From Cohaesibacter intestini (GTDB lineage: Bacteria > Pseudomonadota > Alphaproteobacteria > Rhizobiales > Cohaesibacteraceae), in the NCBI RefSeq assembly GCF_003324485.1, contig NZ_QODK01000005.1:186001-250000 (forward strand): a stretch of DNA of 64,000 nt, given 5' to 3'. The notes under the pieces are model-generated. The model was not told the origin of the DNA, searched no databases, and saw only the letters and a program-made list of their open reading frames with translations. The translations under genes and the position numbers were made by a program. Shown here piece by piece: positions 9,003-17,749 of the stretch. Every line of letters begins with the position of its first letter. Positions within the stretch are counted from its first letter, which is position 1.

Positions 9003-9036
9003 ACAAAAATGGGGCCAGCACAGGCCGCCCCTTTTT
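9003..9036 (-). terminator. Terminator after fdxB
   Basis: On the minus strand GGGGCGGCC...GGCCCC is followed by ATTTTTGT, about 30 bases after the fdxB stop. The plus strand also shows CTTTTTG after the stem. It separates the nifENX operon from the iscA promoter region. Confidence 0.8.
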
Positions 9037-9059
9037 GTCTTTCTCATGCCCTGTCCGGC

Positions 9060-9398
9060 TCAGGCGGCTTCCGCCGTCATATGGGTGAAGCAGCTCTTGG
9101 GGCAAATTTTTGAACAAGCCTCGCAACCAATGCAGTCATCCCGGTTTTTCAGCGCCATGACCATGCTGGTATCATCAGAAAAACCATCATCATCATCGTC
9201 ATCGCCGAACGGATCGTCATCATCCAGATCGTCATCCTCATCAAGCCCGAGGCTTTCCCGCTCGACCAACTCGAACACATCGCGCGAACAGACGCGGAAA
9301 CAGCGGCCACAACCAATGCATTTCTTGGCGTCGAGCGCCTCGACAAATTGTGGCACCCATTCCTCGCCGCCCAAGGTCAATCCAACAATCGCGCTCAT
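9060..9398 (-). CDS. fdxB: Nif-specific ferredoxin FdxB (2[4Fe-4S]) with an acidic insert
   Basis: Low-potential ferredoxin of the nif-specific type III family, probably an electron donor for cofactor assembly or nitrogenase. The start at 9398 gives 112 residues. The first cluster motif is C27, C30, C33, C37 and the second is C89, C92, C95, C99. Between them, residues 53-76 are almost pure aspartate/glutamate (17 acidic of 24). Acidic linkers occur in this family, but this one looks long. It is the last gene of the nifENX operon and is followed by a terminator. Confidence 0.9.
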   Translation of the reverse strand: MSAIVGLTLGGEEWVPQFVEALDAKKCIGCGRCFRVCSRDVFELVERESLGLDEDDDLDDDDPFGDDDDDDGFSDDTSMVMALKNRDDCIGCEACSKICPKSCFTHMTAEAA

Positions 9399-9399
9399 C

Positions 9400-9621
9400 T
9401 CACGCCCCTTCCATCTTGGTTTCAGCCTGTTGGAGCACGGCTTCCGCCTCACTCCAGAGCTTGCAGGCCTGATAGGTTTCCTCAGCCAGCGCCGGCAGCT
9501 CTTCAAAGGCAGCGGGCAAGCGATCTTCAACCAGATCATGCAGTTCCATTGCCTTTTCCGATGCGACCCTCTTGGCTTTTCTGACAAGCTTGATCAGGGC
9601 CTTCCTATCCGCTTCATCCAT
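9400..9621 (-). CDS. CCE_0567-like small helical nif-cluster protein
   Basis: 73-residue all-helical protein, rich in Ala, Glu and Lys, matching the small metal-binding family named after Cyanothece CCE_0567 (DUF683). This family sits beside nifX genes in many diazotrophs. The segment ASEKAMELHDLVEDRLP is typical. Its function is not established; metal binding has been reported for the family. It is placed between the nifX-associated gene and fdxB, with one base to fdxB. Confidence 0.8.
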   Translation of the reverse strand: MDEADRKALIKLVRKAKRVASEKAMELHDLVEDRLPAAFEELPALAEETYQACKLWSEAEAVLQQAETKMEGA

Positions 9622-9633
9622 CTTTTTTGGTCC

Positions 9634-10116
9634 TCACAATTTGGCGATATCGCGATGGGCCTCGACGAGGGCTGCAGCCTTGTCGATGATCTTGTTCGCC
9701 TCGCTCTCCATGGCCTCAAGGGACTTGAAGCCAAAGCGATGGACATCGCGCAGCGTTTTGTCCGAGACAATCAGCTTGCCCACCGCGATCAGCGCTCGGC
9801 CAAAGCCTTCATGGGTGATGTTGACAATCGGCACCGCCATCAGCCCGGTCCGCGCTTCGATGCTGGCCGACAGCGCGTTGTACCAGGCCTTGATCCGCGC
9901 CATCAGCTCCTCATCCGGGTCGCCAATGATTGGCACCGCCCGCTTGCGTTCCTTGGTCATGATGAAAGGATCAATGATTTCATGCGCCCCGACTTGATCC
10001 CATATACCGTAGGAGTCGATGGCCCGCATCTGACGCAAAATCTCGACTATAAAGGGCGATTTCAACGCGGGATCATCCTTGTCGACCACCAGTTCGTCAT
10101 CCATATCAATCAGCAT
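9634..10116 (-). CDS. NifX-associated nitrogen fixation protein (DUF269)
   Basis: 160-residue member of the family regularly found directly after nifX. Recognisable segments are SPFIVEILRQMRAIDSYGIWD near the N-terminus and FGRALIAVGKLIVSDKTLRD. ATG at 10116, nine bases after GGAG, is preferred to the GTG at 10122 that overlaps the nifX stop. The biochemical role is unknown; the genomic link with FeMo-cofactor carriers is strong. Confidence 0.88.
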   Translation of the reverse strand: MLIDMDDELVVDKDDPALKSPFIVEILRQMRAIDSYGIWDQVGAHEIIDPFIMTKERKRAVPIIGDPDEELMARIKAWYNALSASIEARTGLMAVPIVNITHEGFGRALIAVGKLIVSDKTLRDVHRFGFKSLEAMESEANKIIDKAAALVEAHRDIAKL

Positions 10117-10118
10117 TG

Positions 10119-10607
10119 TCACTCACTCCAACCTTCCTCTTCCATCGCGTCAAACCGCTTGGCATCCGGCCCGTTGGCAGCGTTCAGCGCCCGCAAAATC
10201 CAAAGCGCCGGATCATGGCTGAGCTCATCCTGCAGCAAGGCCAATTGCGCCTTGATCGGGGTGCCATCCGCCACCTTGATCGGTTGCACACCAACCTGTT
10301 TCAACTGTCCGATGGCCGACGCTCCCACGGCCCGGCAATAGAGCGCGGCACAATCCTCCAGCGCCTTCACCCGCACCGCCAGCTTGTCCTCATTGCCATC
10401 CATCGCCGCTTCACCAAAGCTGATGCTCTGATGGAAATGCGCCTCGTCGCGTGTCACCAGAAAAACCGCCAGATTGGCACAGGTGCCAAAATGCTGATCC
10501 ACATGCTTCTGATCCGAGGTGGCAAAGGCCACCCGCAAGGCACAGTCGGCAAAACCGTCTTCCATATCCTGATCCAGCAGGGTCAGCCTTCGCATGAACT
10601 GTGCCAT
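10119..10607 (-). CDS. nifX: FeMo-cofactor precursor carrier NifX
   Basis: NifX binds NifB-co and the VK-cluster and shuttles precursor to NifEN. The visible fold is the dinitrogenase cofactor-binding domain: LRVAFATSDQKHVDQHFGTC at the start, and LYCRAVGASAIGQLKQVGVQPIK later. ATG at 10607 gives 162 residues; a GTG at 10616 that overlaps the nifN stop is the alternative. The gene follows nifN directly in the nifENX operon. Confidence 0.93.
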   Translation of the reverse strand: MAQFMRRLTLLDQDMEDGFADCALRVAFATSDQKHVDQHFGTCANLAVFLVTRDEAHFHQSISFGEAAMDGNEDKLAVRVKALEDCAALYCRAVGASAIGQLKQVGVQPIKVADGTPIKAQLALLQDELSHDPALWILRALNAANGPDAKRFDAMEEEGWSE

Positions 10608-10612
10608 GGCCC

Positions 10613-11992
10613 TCACACTCCCTTGGTCGGTTTGGCGCTTGGTGCCTGCGCATAGATCGAGCGATAGGGCGCGACCGCGCCGGGATCGGCGGTCACCAAC
10701 AGATTGGCGACATCAAACAGGGTCTGGCGGCTGCCGCGATAACCGACCCAGCATTTGGCTGGCGCACCGAATGTGTCGAACTGCGGGAATCCGGCTCGCA
10801 ACAGCGGAAGCCCAAGGCGCTCGGCGCTGGCAACACAATGACTATTGCCGATCACCAGCTCTGCAGCATCCTCTGCGGCAAAGGCTTCCAGCTCTTCCAG
10901 ATCGCCAATCTTCACCCGCTCGGTCATCATCCGCTTGAGGATCGGGGCGTTAGAGGGCGCAATGACCGCGACCACTTGCGCCCCCATGCCCACCAGCAAA
11001 TCACTCAATGCCTTCAACAAATCCGGCTCAGCGGCCAGGGCCGCCCGGCAGCCCCCCAGATGAAAATGGCTGTCCAGCATCGCATCCTGCAATTGCTGGC
11101 GCTGCCGCTCCAGCCGCGCAGGCACCGGCTGGCCCGACAGCGCATGAAGGGCGCTGATCAGACGATCCGTCGCTTCCAGCCCCATCAAATGATCAAAGCG
11201 GATGTCGGGCACGCCCGTGCGCTGATGCAACAGATCGGCAGCCTGTGTCAGACTGTCGCCAATCACCAAAGTCGCCCGCGCTTTGTGCAGGATGTCAAAA
11301 TCCCCAACGCATGTGCCGCCGGTCGTCAGCGGATTGAAATCCCGCGCATTGAGGTGCCCATCAAGGCTGGTGGAAATATCCGGCAGGACCAGCGGAATGA
11401 GCCCGAAGGCTTCCACCAGCTCCTTGACTTCATCAATATCCGCAGGCGTCATCGAACCATTGACCAAAATATTGACCTGCCGATTGCTGGCGATGCCGCC
11501 TTTGGTTTCCGCCTCTGGCACCAGCCGGTTGATCATTTGATAGACCGCCTTGGCAAAGCCGCTTTCCATCGAGCCGACATAATCGGGTGTTTCCACCGGT
11601 ACCACGGCAGTCGATCCGCATTCTGGGTGGGTCTTGCGAAAGACCGAAACGAGCCGCTGAACATCTGCCCCTTGTGTCTCCGACAGACCGGTGGTCGGCA
11701 GACCGATCAGCGCCGGGGCAAATTTCTCATGCAACACCTTTAGCCCCTCGACCACATTGTCATCGGCCCCCATCACAGCGCTGACCTGATCCATCGCAGT
11801 GGTTTGCAGCGGCACCGGTTCGCGGAAATGGCCAATCAGGAAAATTTTCCCATATGCCGTACAACCCTGCGCCCCATGCAGCATGGCGATGGCATTGCGG
11901 ATACCCAGAAAGGCCAGCGCCGCCCCCAGCGTGCTGCTGGCTTTCAGCGGGCTGACAGACAGCGCCTTGTTGCGTTTGAGTATTTGTGTCAT
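10613..11992 (-). CDS. nifN: FeMo-cofactor scaffold subunit NifN
   Basis: Beta-type subunit of the NifEN scaffold on which FeMo-cofactor is completed. ATG at 11992 is seven bases after GGAG that overlaps the nifE stop region, giving 459 residues. Homology to NifK is visible in NKALSVSPLKASSTLGAALA, HGAQGCTAYGKIFLIGHFREP, LIGLPTTGLSETQG and the DFDILHKARATLVIGDS region. It is co-transcribed with nifE four bases upstream. Confidence 0.96.
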   Translation of the reverse strand: MTQILKRNKALSVSPLKASSTLGAALAFLGIRNAIAMLHGAQGCTAYGKIFLIGHFREPVPLQTTAMDQVSAVMGADDNVVEGLKVLHEKFAPALIGLPTTGLSETQGADVQRLVSVFRKTHPECGSTAVVPVETPDYVGSMESGFAKAVYQMINRLVPEAETKGGIASNRQVNILVNGSMTPADIDEVKELVEAFGLIPLVLPDISTSLDGHLNARDFNPLTTGGTCVGDFDILHKARATLVIGDSLTQAADLLHQRTGVPDIRFDHLMGLEATDRLISALHALSGQPVPARLERQRQQLQDAMLDSHFHLGGCRAALAAEPDLLKALSDLLVGMGAQVVAVIAPSNAPILKRMMTERVKIGDLEELEAFAAEDAAELVIGNSHCVASAERLGLPLLRAGFPQFDTFGAPAKCWVGYRGSRQTLFDVANLLVTADPGAVAPYRSIYAQAPSAKPTKGV

Positions 11993-11996
11993 GGCT

Positions 11997-13400
11997 TCAC
12001 TCCGCAGCTTCGATACTGGCTGTTGCATTCCATGGCGCAGGCGAGCGCACCGCCTGCCAGACAGGACTGTCCATGGCCTGAGCAATTTGCTCAGCAAAGG
12101 TGATCATGCCGTCATAGCCCGCATAGGCATGCTCGCGCTCCTGATTGATATGCAGGAACGGAATCCTAGCTTTGAGCGCGGTATACATGTTCCGCCCGCC
12201 CGCAATCAGAATATCCGTATCTGTCTCATAGACCATGTCGATCAGCGCCCGCGGGCCCTGACTTTCATCCAGCATCCGGGTCTTCTCGCCCATCAGGTCA
12301 CGGATCTTCTGCTTGTCGGCTTCGGTTGATTTGCGCGTTGAGGTGGCCACCACCTCCATGCCCAGATCCTGCAGCGCCGAAACAATCGACCAGGCTTTCA
12401 CCCCGCCGGTATAAAGCAGCGCCTTTTTGCCTTTGAGCTTCTCGCGCCAAGGGGCCAACGCCGCCGCGATCCTTGTTTCTTCGCGCGCAATCAGCGCTTC
12501 GGTCCGCTCGCTCAGGCTCGGATCATCAATCAGCCGGGCAAAGTCCCGCAAGGCAAGGCTCATGTCGCGGACGCCATAAAAGCTGCCCTCAAACCATGGG
12601 GTGCCATAGCGATCGTTGAGTTTGCGGGCGACATTGATCATCGCTTTGGAGCAGACCATCATATTGACCTCGGCCCGATGCATGCATTGGATATCGCGGA
12701 ACCGCGCATCCCCGGACAAAGTCCCCAAAATCCTCAGGCCCAGCTCATCAAATAACGGCAGCACATGCCACAGCTCGCCAGCGATGTTATATTCGCCAAT
12801 CAGGCTGATATCATGGACCTCAATGCCTTCCCGCTGGAGATGATCGGGCACCGGGTCAGGCTCGCGGGTGCCGATCACATGGCGCACCATGGCGTCACCG
12901 GCAATTCGGTTGCCGAGATTTTTGGTGCCGTAAAAGCCAGCCGCATCGACGGGAACCACCGGCACACCCCAGCGTTTTTCCGCCGCCTTGCAAACCATGG
13001 CAATGTCATCGCCGATCAGCGCCGGAACGCAGGTATTATAAACAAACACCGCTTCAGGATCGTGGCTGTCGATGGCCTGTTTGATGGAATGGAACAGACG
13101 CTTTTCGCCCCGGCCCATAATCACATCCTGCTCGGTCATGTCAGTGGTGAAACCGAGTTTATACAGCTGCTCGCCGGAAGATTTGCTGCCTCGATTGTCC
13201 CATGCACTGCCAGCGCAGGCGATCGAGCCATGAACGATATGAGCCACATCCGCAATTGGCAGAAGGGCGATCTGGGCGCCGTCAAAACAGCAGCCCCCTG
13301 CCGCCGCCCCGGGCTTGGGCCGGGCACAGCCGGATTTGGACTGGTGATTATGCTCGCAGGCTGGCTCATCCAGCAGTTCGGCAATCTCGCTTTGTTTCAT
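11997..13400 (-). CDS. nifE: FeMo-cofactor scaffold subunit NifE
   Basis: Alpha-type subunit of the NifEN cofactor scaffold. ATG at 13400 is chosen because the predicted transcription start of the sigma-54 promoter lies around 13432, so the longer frame starting with GTG at 13433 would have no leader. This gives 467 residues. Family features are the Cys-rich [33 protein letters not shown] region (two segments), [34 protein letters not shown] and [11 protein letters not shown]. First gene of the nifENX operon. Confidence 0.95.
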   Translation of the reverse strand: MKQSEIAELLDEPACEHNHQSKSGCARPKPGAAAGGCCFDGAQIALLPIADVAHIVHGSIACAGSAWDNRGSKSSGEQLYKLGFTTDMTEQDVIMGRGEKRLFHSIKQAIDSHDPEAVFVYNTCVPALIGDDIAMVCKAAEKRWGVPVVPVDAAGFYGTKNLGNRIAGDAMVRHVIGTREPDPVPDHLQREGIEVHDISLIGEYNIAGELWHVLPLFDELGLRILGTLSGDARFRDIQCMHRAEVNMMVCSKAMINVARKLNDRYGTPWFEGSFYGVRDMSLALRDFARLIDDPSLSERTEALIAREETRIAAALAPWREKLKGKKALLYTGGVKAWSIVSALQDLGMEVVATSTRKSTEADKQKIRDLMGEKTRMLDESQGPRALIDMVYETDTDILIAGGRNMYTALKARIPFLHINQEREHAYAGYDGMITFAEQIAQAMDSPVWQAVRSPAPWNATASIEAAE

Positions 13401-13441
13401 CTGCCACAAACCCCGTTTGTAAATTGCTCTCACATCAACTT

Positions 13442-13457
13442 TGCAAGGCCTGTGCCA
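13442..13457 (-). promoter_or_regulatory. Sigma-54 promoter of nifENX operon
   Basis: The minus strand reads TGGCACAGGCCTTGCA, a near-ideal -24/-12 element about 42 bases before the nifE ATG. Confidence 0.93.
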
Positions 13458-13501
13458 AATGTTAATTCATTGATTTACCGATGTTTTTCACCAAATCCCT
13501 T

Positions 13502-13517
13502 TGTCGCAAAGCCGACA
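13502..13517. promoter_or_regulatory. NifA upstream activator sequence for nifE
   Basis: TGTCGCAAAGCCGACA fits TGT-N10-ACA exactly. It lies 45 bases upstream of the -24 element, which is closer than usual. Confidence 0.78.
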
Positions 13518-13533
13518 GCAACCCGCCAAGCCT

Positions 13534-14484
13534 TCAGAAACTGTAGGGATAGCGGATCCAATGTTCCAAAACCGCCAAATCTTTCTCGGCCAAATAGCGG
13601 AAGTCATCGCGATGGTCGGCATAAACCGTCATGGCGATCTGCGGCCAGACCTTTTGCTCGGTCAGCATCGCGAAATACCAAGCCATTGGGAAACCGGCCT
13701 TGCGATCATAGTCGTGCAGATAATTGCCCAGCTCCAGCCCGGACAAGGCCAACACCGCTTGCCCCGGCACCGGCTGCGGCTTGATCGGCAGCGGTGTCGC
13801 CTCGATCTTGCGCTCGCCGAAACGATCCATGAAAGACAAGAGCTTCAAGACGAAATGGTCGCAAAAGCGCCCCTTGGATGCGGCGCTCGATTTGTCCCAT
13901 TCTTCCAGAAACCGGATATAGCGCAAATCCGACCCTTCTGATGACACTTGCCGGGAGACCAGCTCACCGATATCGGTGATCGAGCGGAAATCATATTTTG
14001 CCGCCCCCAACGGCCGCGCCTCGACGCGCGCAGCAAAGGCCCCGGCAGGGTCAAGCAGATCCTCGATATCATCGGGCACCTGATCGTCAATGAACAAAGG
14101 ATGGTCGACCACTTCGGTCAGTTCCTCGACTTCCAACTGCACAAAGCCCGCCGCCCCGTCTCCATTCGGGGCGACGAAATAATGGGTCTGACCATCAAAC
14201 CGGGTTGTGAAATAGCCTTCCGCGCCAAACTTCTCATAAAGGGCAAAGACATCATGATCACAAGCATCCTCCGCCCATTGGCGCAGATTCATCGCCACCC
14301 GGTTAAAACCCGCATCCACCACGCCACCAATCCGGTGCCAGTCCGAGCGTGTGGTGCGATAGCGAAAGGTGTAATCAGGCAAGATGGTGCTGACGGCCTC
14401 GACCAGAGACACATGATGCACGCCGGGAGGCACCATCCGGCAAATCCTCTCCAGTGACTTGGTGCGTGGCTGCATGTCTATCAT
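13534..14484 (-). CDS. Conserved-looking protein of unknown function in the nifHDK operon
   Basis: 316-residue soluble protein that I do not recognise. The start at 14484 overlaps the stop of the upstream gene as ATGA; ATG at 14475 is an alternative. No signal peptide, membrane segment, nucleotide-binding loop or cysteine cluster is visible. The sequence is rich in aromatic residues and acidic stretches, for example VDHPLFIDDQVPDDIEDLL, and ends HWIRYPYSF. It is the last gene of the run nifHDKT-fdx-nafY-(DUF6129-like), so it is expected to be NifA-controlled. A role in nitrogenase maturation or protection is inference from position only. Confidence 0.75.
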   Translation of the reverse strand: MIDMQPRTKSLERICRMVPPGVHHVSLVEAVSTILPDYTFRYRTTRSDWHRIGGVVDAGFNRVAMNLRQWAEDACDHDVFALYEKFGAEGYFTTRFDGQTHYFVAPNGDGAAGFVQLEVEELTEVVDHPLFIDDQVPDDIEDLLDPAGAFAARVEARPLGAAKYDFRSITDIGELVSRQVSSEGSDLRYIRFLEEWDKSSAASKGRFCDHFVLKLLSFMDRFGERKIEATPLPIKPQPVPGQAVLALSGLELGNYLHDYDRKAGFPMAWYFAMLTEQKVWPQIAMTVYADHRDDFRYLAEKDLAVLEHWIRYPYSF

Positions 14485-14768
14485 GATGGATTGTCTTCCA
14501 CCTCCCCTTGTTCTAATTCGGCAATCACGATCCCCGTCGCCTGCTCCACTTGGCTGGTAAAGGCAATGCACCCCCCGCCACTGGTGACCAGATAGAGATT
14601 GAAAGCGGCCGCTTCACGCACCGGCTTTGCAGCGACAATGTCGTCATCCTGACAATAGGTGAAATGAATGTCTGGCCAGTGCGATCTGAGGCCAGCGGAA
14701 ATATCCGGCCCCAGCACTTGGCCAGCCACCCGCGCGCACACCCCATCCAGAACAGCGTCATCAATCAC
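14481..14768 (-). CDS. DUF6129-like small nif-cluster protein
   Basis: 95-residue protein resembling the DUF6129 family of nif clusters; the assignment is by memory of size, context and pattern. GTG at 14768 overlaps the nafY stop as GTGA and has GGAGG seven bases upstream, which decides the start. Visible segments are VARVAGQVLGPDISAGLRSHWP (two pieces) and the glycine stretch TSGGGCIAFTSQ. No catalytic motif is seen. Translational coupling to nafY suggests a shared job in cofactor handling. Confidence 0.65.
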   Translation of the reverse strand: MIDDAVLDGVCARVAGQVLGPDISAGLRSHWPDIHFTYCQDDDIVAAKPVREAAAFNLYLVTSGGGCIAFTSQVEQATGIVIAELEQGEVEDNPS

Positions 14769-15463
14769 GCGTCTTCCTCCAGAAAGCCCGTCAGGGTCTG
14801 GGCTTCCTGCCCCATCACCCGCGCCAACCAAGGCGGTGGGGATCCAGCCAGAACGCTTTGCAATTTGGCCAACAGGTCGCGCGCTTGCCCGCCTTGGGGC
14901 TGCTTGATCGGATGAATGTTGGCCCGCACGACCTTGGCCGCAGCAGGCCCACCAATCGACATAACGGCCAGCACCTGACAATCTGCAATCAGCGACGCCC
15001 GCCACTTATTCTTGTCCTCGACATCTTCTGGCTCCTCGTTGCGCCGCACATCGATCAATCGCTGTTCCGTTCCCGACAATTGATAAATGAGGAAACGGCG
15101 ACAGGACCCGAAATGCCCATCCAGCTCCTCGGCCCCATTGGAGGCACAAGCCACCCGGATCGAGCCGGGCATGTCCCCTTCCTGATAGGGATCGAGAGTG
15201 AAGTCATCGACATCCGCATCCACCCCTTCCCCTTTAAGCAGACGCAAGACGGCTTTGAGTTGATCGGACGGAATGGGGATCAAGGTCTCCCCGCCTGCCT
15301 TGCGAAAGGCCTTCATGCCGAGCTGCGCAACTTTTGCTTCCGTCATCGGCACCCCGACAGCTTGCACAAGGATATCGATCAGCGACCCTGCATCCACGTC
15401 CGGCAAGTCTTGCGCCGCCAGTCCGATTCGCAGAGCCATTTCTCTGGACAAGGCTTCAGTCAT
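14765..15463 (-). CDS. nafY: NafY-like FeMo-cofactor/apo-dinitrogenase binding protein
   Basis: Two-domain protein like Azotobacter NafY (gamma protein), which holds apo-NifDK and FeMo-cofactor. The N-terminal helical domain (about 1-85) contains MALRIGLAAQDLPDVDAGSL. The C-terminal domain (from about 100) is the NifX-type cofactor fold with SIRVACASNGAEELDGHFGS. ATG at 15463 after GGGGA gives 232 residues; the open frame extends further upstream but without family similarity. It could equally be annotated nifY, since NifY and NafY share this fold. Confidence 0.82.
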   Translation of the reverse strand: MTEALSREMALRIGLAAQDLPDVDAGSLIDILVQAVGVPMTEAKVAQLGMKAFRKAGGETLIPIPSDQLKAVLRLLKGEGVDADVDDFTLDPYQEGDMPGSIRVACASNGAEELDGHFGSCRRFLIYQLSGTEQRLIDVRRNEEPEDVEDKNKWRASLIADCQVLAVMSIGGPAAAKVVRANIHPIKQPQGGQARDLLAKLQSVLAGSPPPWLARVMGQEAQTLTGFLEEDA

Positions 15464-15563
15464 TGGATCTTCCCCATAGTGAACCAACCAAAAGGGTTTG
15501 AAGAGTGAAGGAGTGCGCTTGCCAACCAGGAAGCAATCGCCAAGACGCACCCCCTCGTCGCAT

Positions 15564-15761
15564 TCATTCAGCCGGAATGATGCAACCATCTTCAAAGCAC
15601 AATTCAAGGCATTTCGGCGCGTCAAAGCTGCCCTCACACTCGGTGCATTTGGATGCATCGATGGCATAGACACCCTTGGACGGGGAAATTGCCCCGGTCG
15701 GGCATTCCGGCTCGCAGTCGCCACAGGCGGTACAAAGATCGGCGTTAATCATCATGGCCAT
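15564..15761 (-). CDS. 2[4Fe-4S] ferredoxin in the nifHDK operon
   Basis: 65-residue bacterial-type ferredoxin. The first cluster motif is C10, C13, C16, C20 and the second is C39, C42, C51, C55, with the eight-residue gap between the second and third cysteines of the second motif typical of FdxN-type proteins. A good AAGGAG precedes ATG at 15761. It lies between nifT and nafY, so it may donate electrons to NifH or take part in cofactor insertion. Confidence 0.92.
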   Translation of the reverse strand: MAMMINADLCTACGDCEPECPTGAISPSKGVYAIDASKCTECEGSFDAPKCLELCFEDGCIIPAE

Positions 15762-15790
15762 GGTCTGGCTCCTTTCATTGAGAGGAAGAA

Positions 15791-16003
15791 CTATCCGCGC
15801 TTGAAGCGCAGGGTCGTTGGAAAAGCGGGTGGAGGGGAAATTGGATCGATATAATATTTGGTCCCGTCCGAGAGCTCGATCACCCCGCCCCAGGCGTCCC
15901 CATTGTCGGTCTCAACGGAGGCAATGACCTCTTCGAGATCCTTTTTGGCGACATAAAAGAGCAACTCGCCCTTGTCGTTGTGCCGCAGCATGACATTTGG
16001 CAT
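15791..16003 (-). CDS. nifT: NifT/FixU protein
   Basis: 70-residue NifT with the family start MPNVMLRHNDKGELLFYV and the ending PTTLRFKRG. AAGGAGG precedes ATG at 16003. Its function is unknown in all species; loss has little effect where tested. It follows nifK as in Azotobacter and Klebsiella. Confidence 0.93.
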   Translation of the reverse strand: MPNVMLRHNDKGELLFYVAKKDLEEVIASVETDNGDAWGGVIELSDGTKYYIDPISPPPAFPTTLRFKRG

Positions 16004-16083
16004 CAAAACCTCCTTCGCCGCGCCCGCATCCCCCGCTGCCAAAGATGGCAACGAGGGACAAAAACGCAACTTGTGTCGGCGCC

Positions 16084-17655
16084 TTAGCGCACCAGATCAT
16101 AGTTGAAGTCGGTCTTGCCCATGATCATCGTTTCCCTGTCGAGCTGTTCCAGCACCGCATTGGTCAAGGTGGTCAGAATGGTCATTGCCCCTTCATAGCC
16201 AAGGGTGGTGGCCCGATGCAGGTGATGGCGATCAAAGATCGGGAAGCCGATCCGGATCAAAGGCACGCGGAAGTCTTCGCCCTTGCGCAGGGTGTCACGC
16301 TCGATGAATTTGCCGTAGCTGTTGCCGATCATGAAGTCGGGACGATCGGTGAAGATCAGCGACCGCATATGCCACAAATCCTTGCCGACATGGACTTCGC
16401 AATTGGCCCCGTAAGGGCTGTCGGCGAGCATTTTATCCATCGCCTTCTTCCAACGCTTGTTGGCATGGTGGCAGAGAATATGCCGCGGCTCGGCCCCCAA
16501 TTCCAGCAAGAAGGCGGTCATGCCCATGACAAAATCGGCATCGCCCCAGAGCGCATATTTCTTGCCATGCAGCCAAGCGTGACTGTCGGTCATCATGTCG
16601 ACCAACCGACCGCGCTCCAGCTCCAGCGACGCCGGGATTTCCTTGCCAGTGATCTCGGCAATTTTCATCAGGAAATCATCGGTCGATTTCAGCCCCATTG
16701 GGATATTGATGGCTGGCGTGTCATGCTTCCAGGTATTCTTGGTGAATTTGCGCGTCTTGACCGACTGCCAAGGCTGCAACAAAAGGGTGTCCTTGGCATT
16801 GGGCGCGTCTTTCACTTCATCCTGCGTGGTGCCACCCGAATACATGCGATATTTGCCATCCGCTGGCGTATCGAGCACTTCGGATGGATCGCAGAGCAGC
16901 GAATAGTCGACACCCATCTCTTCCATATAGCGGCGCATGACACGGTAATTGCCAAGATAGGTCTCAAAGCCCGGCACGATGTTGATCTTGCCATTCGAGC
17001 CGACTTCCTTGTCCTCCATATTATTGAGCGTGAAGTAGCGGATCGTGCCCTCGAACATATTGTCCCAGCCGGTCGTGTGCGAGCCGACAAAGCTTGGCGT
17101 ATGGGCAAAAGGCGTCGGGAAATCGGCCTCGATATGGCCTTCCTTCTTGGCGTTGCCGATGAAGGCATTGAGGTCATCGCCGATAACCTCGGCCATGCAG
17201 GTGGTCGACACCATGATCATGTCCGGCTTATACAAAGCCTTGGCATTTTCCAGCCCGTCAAACATGTTTTTCTGGCCGCCAAACACCGCTGCATCCTCGA
17301 TCATCGAATCCGAGACACAGGCGATAGGTTCTTTGAAATGGCGGTTGAAATAGGTGCGGAAATAGGCAACGCAGCCCTGCGATCCATGCACATAAGGCAA
17401 GGTCTTCTCAAAGCCCAGTGAACAGAGCACCGACCCCAGCGGCTGGCAGGCTTTGGCCGGGTTGATGGTCAATGCCTCGCGCGAAAAATTGAGGTCTTTA
17501 TATTCCTCGGTCGTCGTCCATTCGAACACTTCATCAATCTTGGCCTGATCGACCCGGTTTTCAAACAAGGCCTGCTTGTCGCCAAGGGACTTGGTATATT
17601 CCTCTTCCCGAAAGAGAGGATAGCTGGGTTTGATATTCTCTACAGTCTGACTCAT
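16084..17655 (-). CDS. nifK: Nitrogenase MoFe protein beta subunit
   Basis: Beta subunit of dinitrogenase. ATG at 17655 after AAGGAGG gives 523 residues. The three P-cluster ligands fall at C70 (AKACQPLGS), C95 (GSQGCVAYFR) and C153 (STTCMAEVIGDD), the same numbers as in Azotobacter. The extended N-terminal region before C70 is that of the long, group I type NifK. It is separated from nifD by 94 bases. Confidence 0.99.
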   Translation of the reverse strand: MSQTVENIKPSYPLFREEEYTKSLGDKQALFENRVDQAKIDEVFEWTTTEEYKDLNFSREALTINPAKACQPLGSVLCSLGFEKTLPYVHGSQGCVAYFRTYFNRHFKEPIACVSDSMIEDAAVFGGQKNMFDGLENAKALYKPDMIMVSTTCMAEVIGDDLNAFIGNAKKEGHIEADFPTPFAHTPSFVGSHTTGWDNMFEGTIRYFTLNNMEDKEVGSNGKINIVPGFETYLGNYRVMRRYMEEMGVDYSLLCDPSEVLDTPADGKYRMYSGGTTQDEVKDAPNAKDTLLLQPWQSVKTRKFTKNTWKHDTPAINIPMGLKSTDDFLMKIAEITGKEIPASLELERGRLVDMMTDSHAWLHGKKYALWGDADFVMGMTAFLLELGAEPRHILCHHANKRWKKAMDKMLADSPYGANCEVHVGKDLWHMRSLIFTDRPDFMIGNSYGKFIERDTLRKGEDFRVPLIRIGFPIFDRHHLHRATTLGYEGAMTILTTLTNAVLEQLDRETMIMGKTDFNYDLVR

Positions 17656-17749
17656 TTGGTCCTCCTTCGCGCCACCAATGCGTGAACAGGCGAAGTGTTT
17701 GAGAAATTGCGCTCGGCCAGATCCCACTTCGGCTCTGGCCGCTATGGGC

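Noticed and set aside
15997-17421. 474-codon plus-strand frame opposite nifK
   Set aside because: nifK is unmistakable on the other strand; the frame is an antisense artefact of high GC third positions.
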